Position numbers and translations under genes: made by a program. Below are positions 46,043 to 55,022 of a stretch of 64,000 nt of DNA, in pieces. The DNA lies in assembly GCA_021166835.1 (NCBI GenBank), contig JAJPEN010000024.1, positions 41,933-105,932 on the forward strand, written 5' to 3'. The DNA comes from Burkholderiaceae bacterium. GTDB lineage: Bacteria; Pseudomonadota; Gammaproteobacteria; Burkholderiales; Burkholderiaceae. The notes below the pieces were generated by a model. The model saw nothing but the letters and a program-made list of their open reading frames with translations, ran no database searches and was not told the origin of the DNA. Numbering within the stretch: the stretch's first letter is position 1; each line of letters starts with the position of its first letter.

Positions 46043-47193
46043 TTTCCCGCTTCGAAGACCGTGTACGCGGCTTCCTCGCTGAAGGCCACGCCGGCCGGAT
46101 CGCCGCCTTCCGCCACCGTTCGCAATTGCCGCTCGAGGAATCGGCGCAGGAATGCGATGCCCTTGTCCGTCGTTCCGAAATGCTCCTCGGAATGCAGCGT
46201 GATCTCTCCCTGGCCGGTCTGCGCCTCGTAATCGCCCGGGAAGTCCCGGTGTTCCTCTTCGCTCAACTCGTGCCAGAGCCGGTTGTTCATGCGCGACCGC
46301 ATGGCCGCGAGTTCTTCGTTGCGCGTGACCCGGCCGGCGACGTAGATGCGATAGTGGGTGTCGTCTATCGGCAGCACCCAGCCGACCGATTCGACCCTGC
46401 CGTATCGACCGACCCGAGGGCTGGGAACGACCCGCAGCGTCGGCATCGCCGCCTCGGTCACTCGTCGGTGAACCGTCCCGTCGGGCAGCTCGCGCACCGA
46501 GGTGACGCGCACGCCGAGCGCGGTCGTCTCGAAGGAGACTTCGGGCATCAGTCCCATCTGCTCGACGAACTGCGGGCCCGAGAACCAGCCGTGGAGCACC
46601 GGCACGTGGAACGGATCGACGACGTTCTCCCAGTGCTGCAACCAGTTGCAGGGAACGATCGCGGGTCCGCCCGAGCCGATCGAGGAATCGTCGGCCTCGA
46701 TGAACTCGTCGGCTCCCAGCACTTCGAGGCATTCGTAACGAGGCAGGAACGGCTTCCTTTCCGCGGGGCCGAGATAGGCGAAGATCAATCCGTAGCGCTC
46801 CTCGACCGGATACCACGGCTGCCGGATGCGCTCGCGGCGCCGCCCGCCGCCGGGTTCGCAGGGCTGCTCCAGGCAATGCCCGTTCACGTCGTAGAGCCAG
46901 CCGTGATAGCAGCAGCGGATTCCGCGCTCTTCGACCCTGCCGTAATACAGGGTCGTGCCCCGGTGGGCGCAGCGCGGATAGAGGAGCCCCGGCCGGCCGA
47001 GTCCGTCGCGAAACAGGATCAGGTCTTCGCCGAGAACCCTCACCTGGCGCGGACGCGCCGTGGCATCGGAGGACAGCCCTACCGGGTGCCAATAGCGCCG
47101 CAGCAGCTCTCCCATCGGCGTGCCGGGACGCACGCAGGCGAGCTCCGCACGGAAGCCCGGTTCGGGTCTTCCGTAGGCCGTTCCAGTGTCCAT
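45988..47193 (-). CDS. Rieske non-heme iron oxygenase alpha subunit
   Basis: A 401-residue protein. The N-terminal Rieske domain has Cys75-x-His77 (CAHRG) and Cys94-x-x-His97 (CCYHGW). The catalytic domain has the mononuclear iron ligands Asp193, His196 and His201 in NVVDPFHVPVLHGW. This resembles the phthalate 4,5-dioxygenase / vanillate demethylase (VanA) group that hydroxylates or demethylates aromatic acids and needs a separate reductase. The usual VanB-type reductase gene is absent nearby. It diverges from the LuxR regulator; the start at 47193 overlaps its possible leader. The substrate is unknown. Confidence 0.88.
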   Translation of the reverse strand: MDTGTAYGRPEPGFRAELACVRPGTPMGELLRRYWHPVGLSSDATARPRQVRVLGEDLILFRDGLGRPGLLYPRCAHRGTTLYYGRVEERGIRCCYHGWLYDVNGHCLEQPCEPGGGRRRERIRQPWYPVEERYGLIFAYLGPAERKPFLPRYECLEVLGADEFIEADDSSIGSGGPAIVPCNWLQHWENVVDPFHVPVLHGWFSGPQFVEQMGLMPEVSFETTALGVRVTSVRELPDGTVHRRVTEAAMPTLRVVPSPRVGRYGRVESVGWVLPIDDTHYRIYVAGRVTRNEELAAMRSRMNNRLWHELSEEEHRDFPGDYEAQTGQGEITLHSEEHFGTTDKGIAFLRRFLERQLRTVAEGGDPAGVAFSEEAAYTVFEAGNYREAPGARREGASSTQA

Positions 47194-47260
47194 CTTCGTG
47201 CTCCAGGTCGACGCGTCCGCTTCACGCACGCCGGGCGATGTGCTTGAATGCGCGGGAAGG

Positions 47261-48178
47261 ATGCGATCGCGAAGGGATGGCGTCAACAGCGCTCCTGCCG
47301 AAGAAGGCAGACCCCGCCAGGCCGGGTTCGCCAGGCCGATCCGCGTCAGGAAAGTCATCGCCACCAGCGAACCGCAAGTGCCCCAGGTGCTCGACCTCTT
47401 CGCGCCCGTCATCGCCGCTTCGGGCGGGGCGCGGTTCGCCGACGAACTGATCGCCGCACTCGATCGCGTCGTGCGAGTGGACCACCTGTGCCTGATGCGC
47501 TTCGATGCCCGCACGCGGCCGCCGTCGCTCGAGTCGGCAACGCTGCGCGGCGGCGAGCACGTGTCCGAGATCCAGCAGGCGTACCTCGGAGGGCACTTCC
47601 GCACCGATCCCAGCCTTCGCGTGCCCGAGTCGTCCCGATTCCGCGACGGCATCGCCATCCTCCGCCTGCATCGCGACGCCGCCGCTCGCGGGACCTTCGG
47701 CGCGCAGTACTACGAGCGCGTCCGGCTCCTCGAGCGTTTGACGATCGCATCGATCGGCGACGGTCGCCTGCATTGCCTGAATCTCTACCGTCACGACGAA
47801 GCCGGCCGCTTCGACGACGAAGAGTTCGAGCTGATCGAGGCGATCGCCCGCTTCGTGGCGATCGCCGCGATGAAGCACGACGAGGCGAGGGATCCGCGCT
47901 CGAGATATCGCGACCGATGGGGAAGACTCGCCGGATTCCTGTCGCTGTTGCGCAGCGCGCATCCGGGTCTGACGGGGCGGGAGCGGGACGTGCTCGCCAG
48001 GATCCTGGTCGGCATGACTTCGGAAGGAATCGCGCTCGATCTGGGCATCGGCGTGAACAGCGTCCTGACCTATCGCAAGCGTGCGTATGGCCGGCTCGGC
48101 ATCACGAGCCAGGCGCAGCTCTTCTCGCTCTGCCTCGGCTACGGAAACGAGCCTCCGCCCTGTCCCAATCGCTTGTGA
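47261..48178 (+). CDS. LuxR family transcriptional regulator
   Basis: A regulator of about 305 residues with a C-terminal LuxR/GerE helix-turn-helix: LTGRERDVLARILVGMTSEG followed by IALDLGIGVNSVLTYRKRAY and GRLGITSQAQL. The N-terminal 230 residues have no receiver, TetR or autoinducer pattern that I can identify; they look like a small-ligand sensor. The frame opens at 47186, overlapping the divergent oxygenase start, so the ATG at 47261 is preferred but not certain. It lies between the Rieske oxygenase and the ferredoxin-flavoprotein-TRAP operon and probably controls both. Confidence 0.82.
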   Translation: MRSRRDGVNSAPAEEGRPRQAGFARPIRVRKVIATSEPQVPQVLDLFAPVIAASGGARFADELIAALDRVVRVDHLCLMRFDARTRPPSLESATLRGGEHVSEIQQAYLGGHFRTDPSLRVPESSRFRDGIAILRLHRDAAARGTFGAQYYERVRLLERLTIASIGDGRLHCLNLYRHDEAGRFDDEEFELIEAIARFVAIAAMKHDEARDPRSRYRDRWGRLAGFLSLLRSAHPGLTGRERDVLARILVGMTSEGIALDLGIGVNSVLTYRKRAYGRLGITSQAQLFSLCLGYGNEPPPCPNRL

Positions 48179-48241
48179 CATTCCGTGCGGCGCCCGGAAT
48201 CGATACTTGGCGGCAAGCCCTTGCCGCCGGAAGCCGCAGCG

Positions 48242-48541
48242 ATGAACGACGAAGCGCGCGTCTATGCCACACCGAACGCACCGAGCCCGGGAAACCCGGT
48301 GCTGTTCGACGCCTCGATCTGCGACGGATGCAACCGCTGCGTCACCGTCTGCCTCGAGGACATTCTCGTTCCCAACCCGGAGAAAGGGCGTCCGCCGATC
48401 GTTCTGCACGCCGAGGAGTGCTGGTATTGCGGCCCCTGCGTGGACGACTGTCCGCTGCCCGGCGCCATCTGGCTGAACCACCCGCTGCAGCAGCGCGTGC
48501 GCTGGAAGCGCAAGGAAACGGGCGAGCATTTCCGCGTGTAG
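48242..48541 (+). CDS. Ferredoxin with two 4Fe-4S clusters, AprB-like
   Basis: A 99-residue protein. The first cluster motif is CDGCNRCVTVC (Cys27, 30, 33, 37). The second is CWYCGPCVDDCP (Cys60, 63, 66, 70). The spacing and the small size match ferredoxin partners of AprA-like flavoproteins. It lies ten bases before the flavoprotein gene and should pass electrons to or from it. It could also serve the Rieske oxygenase, which lacks its own reductase nearby (inference). Confidence 0.85.
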   Translation: MNDEARVYATPNAPSPGNPVLFDASICDGCNRCVTVCLEDILVPNPEKGRPPIVLHAEECWYCGPCVDDCPLPGAIWLNHPLQQRVRWKRKETGEHFRV

Positions 48542-48551
48542 GGAGAGACGA

Positions 48552-50573
48552 ATGGGTATCCGTCATCGGGATGGCCAGCTCTTCCCCTGGCCTTACGCGG
48601 TCAGCTACGGAACGCAGCGCGTGCACGACGCGGACGTTCTCGTGCTGGGCGGAGGCATCGCCGGCGTCTGGGCGGCGATCGCCGCCGCGCGCTGCGGGGC
48701 GAAGGTGGTCATCCTCGAGAAGGCCGCCACCGAGCGCAGCGGAGCGGCCGGCGCGGGGGTCGATCACTGGCAATGGGCCGCCGACAATCCCGCCTCGAAG
48801 ATCCCGCCCGAGGAATTCGCCCAGGCGCTCATCGACAACCACGGCGGATACCGCAACGGCATCTCCACCTACGTGCAGTGCGCCTCGGCCTACGAAACGC
48901 TGCTGGAGCTGGAGCGGATGGGCGGCAAGGTGCGCGACACCGACGACGAATTCGCCGGCGCAGCCTTTCGCGACGACGAGTCGAAACTGCTGTTCGCCTA
49001 CGATTACCGCAACCGCACGGTCCTTCGCGTCTGGGGCCACGACTACAAGCCGCTCCTTCGCGAGGAGTGCCGCCGGCTGGGCGTGCAGGTCTTCGACCGC
49101 GTCGCCGTCAGTTCGCTGCTGACCGAAAAGGGCATCCCCGGCAATCGCGTCGTCGGCGCCACCGGAGTGCACTGCCGAACCGGCGCGTACATCGTCGTAC
49201 GGGCGAAGGCCGTGATCCTCGCCACCAGCCGGCCGCAGCGCATCTGGACCTTCTCCTCGGAGTTGCGCGGGCTGACGACCTTCCGTCCGCCTTCGTGCTC
49301 GGGAAGCGGCTACGCGATGGCGTGGCGCGCGGGCGCCGAGTTCACGATGATGGAAAAGTCGATGCGCTCGCCGTTCGGCAGTCCTTATTCGTATCCGCCG
49401 TACGGCAGCGGCAACGCGATCAACACCTGGTATCCGTGCACGATCGTCGACGCGAACGGCAAGGAGGTGCCGTGGGTCGATGCGGACGGCCGCGTTCTGT
49501 CGAGCGTGGCCGAGCGCTGCCAGCCCGCGCAGAGCCAGAAGTTCTTCATCATGGGAGGCGGATCCAGTTCGCACCCGCATCCGGGCCTGAAGCAGTACCT
49601 GGGACCGCGCCCGATTCCCGACCTGGAACAGCGGATGCTCGCCGGCGAGTTCACGCCTCCGTTCTATGCCGACCTGACCGCGATGCCCGACGCCGAGCGG
49701 CGCGCGATCTGGGGCGTCATGGTCGGCAACGAAGGCAAGACCCGCATCCCGGTGATGCAGACCTACACGCGCGCCGGCTTCGATCCGGCGCGGGACATGC
49801 TGCAGACCTACGACTTCCTGCGCGGGCACGGCATGCGGGAGCCGGTCCTGCCGCAGGAACGGACCTTCGGCGAGCAGGGCGTGTGCGGCGGGATGCTCGT
49901 CGACTGGAACCTGATGTCGAATCTCCCGGGCCTGTTCGGTGCGGGAGATCTTCTCTTCGGCGGCCAGGATCACTCGCATGCGGCGACTTCGGGCCGGTAC
50001 GCCGGCGCCCGCGCGGCGCTGTACGCCCGATCGGTCGCTGCCGCCGATCCCGATCCGGAGCAGGTCGCCGGCGAGCGGGCGCGCGTGTACGCGCCGCTGG
50101 CGAAGCGGGCGCCGGGGCCCGACTGGAAGGAGTTGAATGCCGCCAGCGCGCGCGTCATGCAGAACTACTGCGCGGACATCAAGAACGACGAACTGCTGCG
50201 CCTCGCGCAGATCTGGCTCGACGACCTCGAACGCAACGAGGCGCCTAGAGTGGGCGCCTCCGATCCGCACCAGTTGATGCGGGTGCTCGAGGTCCAGGAC
50301 ATCCTCACCTGCTCGCAGATGATCGTGGCCGCCTGCCAGGCTCGCAAGGCGTCGAGCGCATACCTGCATTTCAACCGGCTGGATTACCCGACGCTCGATC
50401 CGGCCGACTGGCACAAGTGGGTGGTGATCCGGCGTCGCGGCGACGGGGTCGAAGTCGGCGACAGGCCGATCGCCTTCTGGGGCGACTTCGAGCCGCAGTA
50501 CCGGGTGCGCCACGCGGAGAACGCGCAGGCGATGAAGACGGGCCCCCGCAAGGCCGTGGCTGCCGCAGCCTGA
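48552..50573 (+). CDS. FAD-dependent oxidoreductase, AprA / fumarate reductase flavoprotein type
   Basis: A 673-residue flavoprotein. The FAD-binding motif GGGIAGVWAA is near residue 34, followed by VVILEKAATERSGAAGAG. The second FAD motif is near GLFGAGDLLFGGQDHSHAAT. The C-terminal helical region holds DDLERNEAPRVGASDPHQLM. The overall pattern is that of adenylylsulfate reductase AprA and fumarate reductase. A sulfate-type function is not supported, because no sat or qmo genes are seen. With the ferredoxin gene before it and TRAP genes after it, it is probably an oxidoreductase for an imported carboxylate or aromatic compound. Confidence 0.85.
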   Translation: MGIRHRDGQLFPWPYAVSYGTQRVHDADVLVLGGGIAGVWAAIAAARCGAKVVILEKAATERSGAAGAGVDHWQWAADNPASKIPPEEFAQALIDNHGGYRNGISTYVQCASAYETLLELERMGGKVRDTDDEFAGAAFRDDESKLLFAYDYRNRTVLRVWGHDYKPLLREECRRLGVQVFDRVAVSSLLTEKGIPGNRVVGATGVHCRTGAYIVVRAKAVILATSRPQRIWTFSSELRGLTTFRPPSCSGSGYAMAWRAGAEFTMMEKSMRSPFGSPYSYPPYGSGNAINTWYPCTIVDANGKEVPWVDADGRVLSSVAERCQPAQSQKFFIMGGGSSSHPHPGLKQYLGPRPIPDLEQRMLAGEFTPPFYADLTAMPDAERRAIWGVMVGNEGKTRIPVMQTYTRAGFDPARDMLQTYDFLRGHGMREPVLPQERTFGEQGVCGGMLVDWNLMSNLPGLFGAGDLLFGGQDHSHAATSGRYAGARAALYARSVAAADPDPEQVAGERARVYAPLAKRAPGPDWKELNAASARVMQNYCADIKNDELLRLAQIWLDDLERNEAPRVGASDPHQLMRVLEVQDILTCSQMIVAACQARKASSAYLHFNRLDYPTLDPADWHKWVVIRRRGDGVEVGDRPIAFWGDFEPQYRVRHAENAQAMKTGPRKAVAAAA

Positions 50574-50628
50574 TTCGCGCAACGGCGTCGCGGAAGATCG
50601 GAAGACGAACGGGCAGGCAGGAGGAGAC

Positions 50629-51654
50629 ATGAAAAGGCTGGGACGATTGCTGGTGGCCCTCGCGGCGCTTTTCGGGATGCAGGCGCAGGCGCAGGAGCCG
50701 GTCACGCTGCGCATCGCCACGTTTCTCGCGCCGACGTCGTTCTTCGTGACGAAGACGATCGCGCCGTGGGTGGAGGCGGTAGAGCGCGATGCGGGCGGCA
50801 CGGTGAAATTCGAGATCTTCGCGGGCGGAACGCTCGGCGCCGCGGGCCGCAATCCGGCGATGCAGCTCAAGCTCGTCACCGACGGCATCGCCGATCTCGC
50901 CTTCGTGATTCCGGTCTACGAATCGGGTCGCTTCCCGGACGACGCGCTGTTCAACCTGCCGCTGGTCGCCGCCAATTCCTCGGAAGCGTCGGTGGCCGCA
51001 TGGCGGCTTCTGGAGAAGGGCCTGCTGCGCGGCTACGAAGATCCGGCGTTCAAGGTCATCGCGCTCTACATCAATCCGCCGAACGTCCTCAACACGACGT
51101 TCCCGGTAACGCGCCTCGAGGATCTGGCGGGCAGGAAGATCCAGACCGGCGGGGCCGAACAGCAGGACATCGTGCGGGCCTTAGGCGCCGTGCCCGTGGG
51201 CAACGTCTCCACGCGCGAAGTCGCGGAAGCCGCCAGTCGCGGCGTGGTCGACGGCACGCTGAAGGACTGGCTCGCCGTCTACTCGTTCCGCCTGGACGCA
51301 GTGACGAAGCATCACGTGAACCTGCCCCTCGGTTCGTCTAGCATCCTGTTGCCGTTCAACAAGGCGAAGTACGACAGCCTTCCCGAGCGTGCACGGGCAG
51401 CGATCGACCGGCACAGCGGGCTGGAACTGGTCCGGCGCGTGGGGCGCGAGTTCGACGAAGCGGCGCAGGCGGCGTTCGATCGCGCGAAGGCGGAACCGAA
51501 GCGCAGCATCGTCACGCTAGGATCGGACGAGCTGGAGCGCTGGAAGAAGGCCACCCAGTCCGTCACCGACGGATTCCGCAAGGAGTCCGAGCGCAACGAG
51601 AAGCTGTATCAGGCCTACGTGCGCGAAGTCGCCGAGGTGCGTGCCGGCAAATGA
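50629..51654 (+). CDS. TRAP transporter solute-binding protein, DctP family
   Basis: A 341-residue periplasmic binding protein with a Sec signal (cleavage after MQAQAQ). DctP signatures are VTLRIATFLAPTSFFVTK near the start, VTRLEDLAGRKIQTGGAE with the ligand-binding region, and VVDGTLKDWLAVYSF. AGGAGG precedes the ATG. It differs clearly from the DctP protein at 7123. It delivers the substrate of the catabolic cluster; the ligand cannot be predicted. Confidence 0.9.
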   Translation: MKRLGRLLVALAALFGMQAQAQEPVTLRIATFLAPTSFFVTKTIAPWVEAVERDAGGTVKFEIFAGGTLGAAGRNPAMQLKLVTDGIADLAFVIPVYESGRFPDDALFNLPLVAANSSEASVAAWRLLEKGLLRGYEDPAFKVIALYINPPNVLNTTFPVTRLEDLAGRKIQTGGAEQQDIVRALGAVPVGNVSTREVAEAASRGVVDGTLKDWLAVYSFRLDAVTKHHVNLPLGSSSILLPFNKAKYDSLPERARAAIDRHSGLELVRRVGREFDEAAQAAFDRAKAEPKRSIVTLGSDELERWKKATQSVTDGFRKESERNEKLYQAYVREVAEVRAGK

Positions 51655-52223
51655 CCGCGCCGGAACCCGCGATCGACGCTCCCGATGCGTGGGACAGGGT
51701 CGACGCCTGGCTGCGCCGCGCCGTGCGCTACGTGGCCGGCGCGGGACTCCTGCTCCTCGCCGTGGACGGGCTGCTGACGGTAGCGGACGTGCTGTTGCGC
51801 TGGCTGGTGAAGGCGCCGATCCCGGGCCTTCACGATTTCTCCACGATCGCGATCGTCGTCTCCGCCGCTTCCTGCCTGCCGGCCACGCTGGCGGGGCGGC
51901 TCAACGTCACGATCCGCGTGTTCTCGGGCTCGCTGGGGCCGCGCGGACGGGAGACGCTCGAAGCGCTCGGCGCCCTGCTCACGGTCGTGGTGTTCGCGCT
52001 GGTCGTCTGGAAGATGAGCGCTCACACGATCGAAATGAAAGTCACCGGCCGCACGATGTCGGAGTCGACCCACCCGATCTGGCCGTACTGGACGATCGTG
52101 ACCGCCTTGCTGGGCCTCGCTCTTCTCGTGCAGTGCTGGGTGCTCGCCTTCCATGCCCGATGCGCGGTCCTGCATCGGGCGTGGCACGACGACCCCGACG
52201 CGATCGAAGCCGAAGGGGTTTGA
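51651..52223 (+). CDS. TRAP transporter small permease, DctQ family
   Basis: A 190-residue membrane protein with four hydrophobic segments (near 26-49, 64-86, 104-128, 145-168). The start overlaps the DctP stop (ATGA). The C-terminal RAWHDDPDAIEAEGV tail is soluble. It pairs with the large permease that starts five bases downstream. Confidence 0.87.
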   Translation: MTAPEPAIDAPDAWDRVDAWLRRAVRYVAGAGLLLLAVDGLLTVADVLLRWLVKAPIPGLHDFSTIAIVVSAASCLPATLAGRLNVTIRVFSGSLGPRGRETLEALGALLTVVVFALVVWKMSAHTIEMKVTGRTMSESTHPIWPYWTIVTALLGLALLVQCWVLAFHARCAVLHRAWHDDPDAIEAEGV

Positions 52224-52227
52224 AGAA

Positions 52228-53529
52228 GTGAGTCCGTCGATCGTCGCGCTCCTCGGATTCGCCGCGCTCTTCCTCCTGATCGTTCTGCACGTGCCGCTGG
52301 CCATCGCGATGATGATCGTCGGCGCCTGCGGCTTCGCCGTGCTGGTCGGCCCCGAGCCGGCGAGCGCTCTGTTCGCCGACGACGTGGCCTCCGTTCTCGG
52401 CAGCCCCGACATGGCGATCATTCCGCTGTTCCTGCTGATGGGCAGCTTCGCCGGCGCCGCCGGGTTGTCGGCGGATCTGTACCGGTTCGCCAATGCCTTC
52501 GTCGGCCATTGGCGAGGCGGGCTGGCGATGGCCACGATCGGCGGATGCGCCGGGTTCGGCGCGGTGTGCGGCTCTTCGCTGGCCACCGTCGGAACGATGG
52601 TCCGGGTCGCGCATCCGGAGATGCTCGCGCGCGGATACGCGCCGCATTTCTCCGCCGGCACCATCGCGGTGGGCGGAACGCTCGGGCTGATGATCCCGCC
52701 GTCGATCATCATGGTGCTGTACGCCGTGCTCACCGAGACCTTCGTCATCGATCTCTACATCGGCGCGATCGTTCCGGGGCTGCTCGCCGTCCTGCTGTAC
52801 TTCGTCGCGATCCACTGGTGGGCGCGGCGCCACCCGGTGGAGGCGCCGCGCGGAAGCCGCTCGGACTGGCGCGCGCGGCGAAAGGCAGCGGCGGAGGCCG
52901 GCGGAGTCATCACGATGGTCTTCGTGGTGACGGGCGGGATGTACGGCGGCATCTTCACCGCCACCGAGGCGGCGGCGATCGGCGCTTTCGTCGCCTTCCT
53001 CTTTCTCGTTCTGCGCGGCAGGTTCGACGCCAGGGAGTTCTGGCGGATGATCGTCGGCGTGGCGGCGACCACCGGGATGATCTACATGATGGTCATCGGC
53101 GCGTCGGTCTTCAATTACTTCGTCGCCGTGTCGCATGTTCCCGAGCAACTGCTGGGCTGGATCACCGCCAGCAACATTTCGCATCTGGCGATCCTCGCGC
53201 TGATCCTGGCTCTGTACATCGTGCTGGGCGCCGTCTTCGACGAGACGGCGACGATGCTGATCACCCTGCCCTTCGTGCTGCCGCTGGTGCTCGGCTTCGG
53301 CTACGACGCGGTCTGGTGGGGCATCGTCAACGTGGTGGTGATCACCATCGGCCTGATCTGCCCCCCGATCGGGCTGAACGTGCTGGTCCTCGCCGGGCTG
53401 CTGCGCAGGATCGCCGTGCGGAAGATCTATGCCGGCATCGTTCCTTTCCTGGCGATGGATGTCGTTCGCCTCGCGCTGCTGCTGCTGTTTCCGGCCCTGG
53501 TGACCTGGCTGCCGGGCACGATGCGATGA
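52228..53529 (+). CDS. TRAP transporter large permease, DctM family
   Basis: A 433-residue permease of normal length. It starts with GTG at 52228, eight bases after a GAAG site. Family motifs are SAGTIAVGGTLGLMIPPSII, the FTATEAAAIGAFVAF segment, and GLICPPIGLNVLVLAGLL. It completes the second TRAP system of the window and ends the catabolic operon. Confidence 0.9.
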   Translation: MSPSIVALLGFAALFLLIVLHVPLAIAMMIVGACGFAVLVGPEPASALFADDVASVLGSPDMAIIPLFLLMGSFAGAAGLSADLYRFANAFVGHWRGGLAMATIGGCAGFGAVCGSSLATVGTMVRVAHPEMLARGYAPHFSAGTIAVGGTLGLMIPPSIIMVLYAVLTETFVIDLYIGAIVPGLLAVLLYFVAIHWWARRHPVEAPRGSRSDWRARRKAAAEAGGVITMVFVVTGGMYGGIFTATEAAAIGAFVAFLFLVLRGRFDAREFWRMIVGVAATTGMIYMMVIGASVFNYFVAVSHVPEQLLGWITASNISHLAILALILALYIVLGAVFDETATMLITLPFVLPLVLGFGYDAVWWGIVNVVVITIGLICPPIGLNVLVLAGLLRRIAVRKIYAGIVPFLAMDVVRLALLLLFPALVTWLPGTMR

Positions 53530-53560
53530 CCGGACCGTCGGCCCGCGCGATCGTTTCGCG

Positions 53561-54025
53561 CTAGCGGGCCCGCGGCGGCGGCAGCGCCGGCTCGCCCTGC
53601 CCGGCGCGATATTCGTCCAGCCGGCCTCGCAGATCGTCGTCGATGCGCCGCGGGCGGCCGTCGTCCAGCCCGATGACGACGAGCGTCGACACCGCCTCGA
53701 GCCGCCGCTCGCCGGCCACCGTGCCCACGAAGCGCAGGCGCAGCGAGCTCGAGCCGATGTGCTCGAGATAGACGGTGAGATCGAGGTGCTCGCCGAGCAG
53801 GCAAGGCGCGACGAAAGTGCATTCGATGCGCGCGGTCGGCGTGCCGAGCCGGTGCTGCAGGATGAACTCCGAGTAGCGGATGCCGAGCGCCTCGGTGAAC
53901 CAGTCCTCGACCACCGCCTGCAGCATCTCGAAATAGCGCGGGAAGAAGACGTACCCGGCCGGATCGGTGTGCGTGAAGCGCACCACCGTCTGCAGCGTGA
54001 ACGGAGACTTCACCCGGCGATCCAT
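53561..54025 (-). CDS. Acyl-CoA thioesterase, 4-hydroxybenzoyl-CoA thioesterase family
   Basis: A 154-residue hotdog-fold protein. The active-site Asp is in FTHTDPAGYVFFPRYFEM, the signature of 4HBT/YbgC-type thioesterases. The long helix follows, with EDWFTEALGIRYSEFI, and the sheet segment has RIECTFVAPCLLGEHLDL. It hydrolyses acyl- or aryl-CoA. It is 2.3 kb from the box genes, so it may release free acid from accumulated benzoyl-CoA or hydroxybenzoyl-CoA (inference). Confidence 0.85.
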   Translation of the reverse strand: MDRRVKSPFTLQTVVRFTHTDPAGYVFFPRYFEMLQAVVEDWFTEALGIRYSEFILQHRLGTPTARIECTFVAPCLLGEHLDLTVYLEHIGSSSLRLRFVGTVAGERRLEAVSTLVVIGLDDGRPRRIDDDLRGRLDEYRAGQGEPALPPPRAR

Positions 54026-54155
54026 CCTGTGCTCCTCGTCGTGTCGTTTCGTGTTGCGTCGCGGGCCCTCCCGCGTCGAAGCCGCAACGCTACCACCGGC
54101 CGGGCGTCCGGCTTGCGGCGCCGTGCGCAATTCCGAAGAACGTGGAGTGCAAGAC

Positions 54156-54743
54156 ATGATCCGCCTCGAAGAGATGCACCCGGCCCTCGTCCACCTGCCG
54201 ATCGCGCTGCTGCCCTTCGCCGTCGCCGCCGACTGGCTGGGGGCGATCCGCGACGACGGCGAATTGCGCGCGGTCGGCCGCACTGCGATACGCGTGGCGG
54301 CGGCGGGCGCCGTGCTGGCGGCCGGCAGCGGCCTCATCGCCGGCGAGGAGGTCAACGAAGGCGAAGCGCGCGACATGCTGATGACGCATCGCAACCTGAA
54401 CGCCGTGGTCACGGCCACGGCATTGGCGATGGCCTCGTGGCGCGGGCGCACCGAGCGGCCCGGCGCGCTGTACCTGGCCAGCGGCGCAGCGGCAGTGGGG
54501 CTGCTCGGCTACACCGCGTATCTCGGCGGCAAGATGGTCTATGCCCACGGCGTGGCCGTGAAGCCGGCCGGCGGCATCTACCGCCCCGCGGCGCCGAAGA
54601 TGCGGGCGGGCGAACTGGGCGCGTTCTTCGTTGCCGCGCTCGTCGACCTCTTCCACGGCGTGCGGCACATGCTGAGCGAGGTCTCCAGCGGCAAGCTCGT
54701 GCCGTGGCTCACGAACTCGCGCCGGCTCAGTCTTCCAGAGTGA
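54156..54743 (+). CDS. DUF2231 family membrane protein
   Basis: A 195-residue protein with four membrane segments. The N-terminus EMHPALVHLPIALLPFAVAA and the segment NAVVTATALAMASW match the DUF2231 family, which contains conserved His residues (His8, His13) that suggest haem binding; function is unknown. The ATG at 54156 has GGAG upstream. Its 3' end overlaps the convergent dodecin gene by 17 bases. Confidence 0.78.
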   Translation: MIRLEEMHPALVHLPIALLPFAVAADWLGAIRDDGELRAVGRTAIRVAAAGAVLAAGSGLIAGEEVNEGEARDMLMTHRNLNAVVTATALAMASWRGRTERPGALYLASGAAAVGLLGYTAYLGGKMVYAHGVAVKPAGGIYRPAAPKMRAGELGAFFVAALVDLFHGVRHMLSEVSSGKLVPWLTNSRRLSLPE

Positions 54744-54936
54744 AGCCGACGTCGATCGTCACCTGGAAGTGCGCGACCTCGCCGTCGACGACGTGACCGC
54801 GCGTCTCGACCACCTGGAACCACTGGATGTTGCGCACGGTTTCGTTCGCCTTGGCGATCGCCTTGCGGATCGCGTCGTCGGTGCCGGTGGTCGACGAGCC
54901 GGTGAGCTGGATGTGCTTGTAGACGTGTTCGGTCAT
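54727..54936 (-). CDS. Dodecin, flavin-binding protein
   Basis: A 69-residue protein with the dodecin pattern: YKHIQLTGSSTTGTDDAIRK, then ETVRNIQWFQVVETRGHV and the final strand AHFQVTIDVGFTLE. The Trp and the Gln of the WFQV segment stack and bind flavin. Dodecins form 12-mers that store or buffer FMN and CoA. It is short and transcribed opposite to its neighbours. Confidence 0.93.
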   Translation of the reverse strand: MTEHVYKHIQLTGSSTTGTDDAIRKAIAKANETVRNIQWFQVVETRGHVVDGEVAHFQVTIDVGFTLED

Positions 54937-55022
54937 GGGTTCGCCCTCGGGTTGACCGGGCTCATGATGCCTGCGGAACGGAAAGCCGAGAATCCCGGAT
55001 TGTCTTTCGAAGGAGAACCGCG

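Noticed and set aside
48242..50573. Dissimilatory sulfur metabolism (aprBA)
   Set aside because: The ferredoxin and flavoprotein resemble AprB and AprA only at fold level, and no sat, qmo or dsr genes are nearby.
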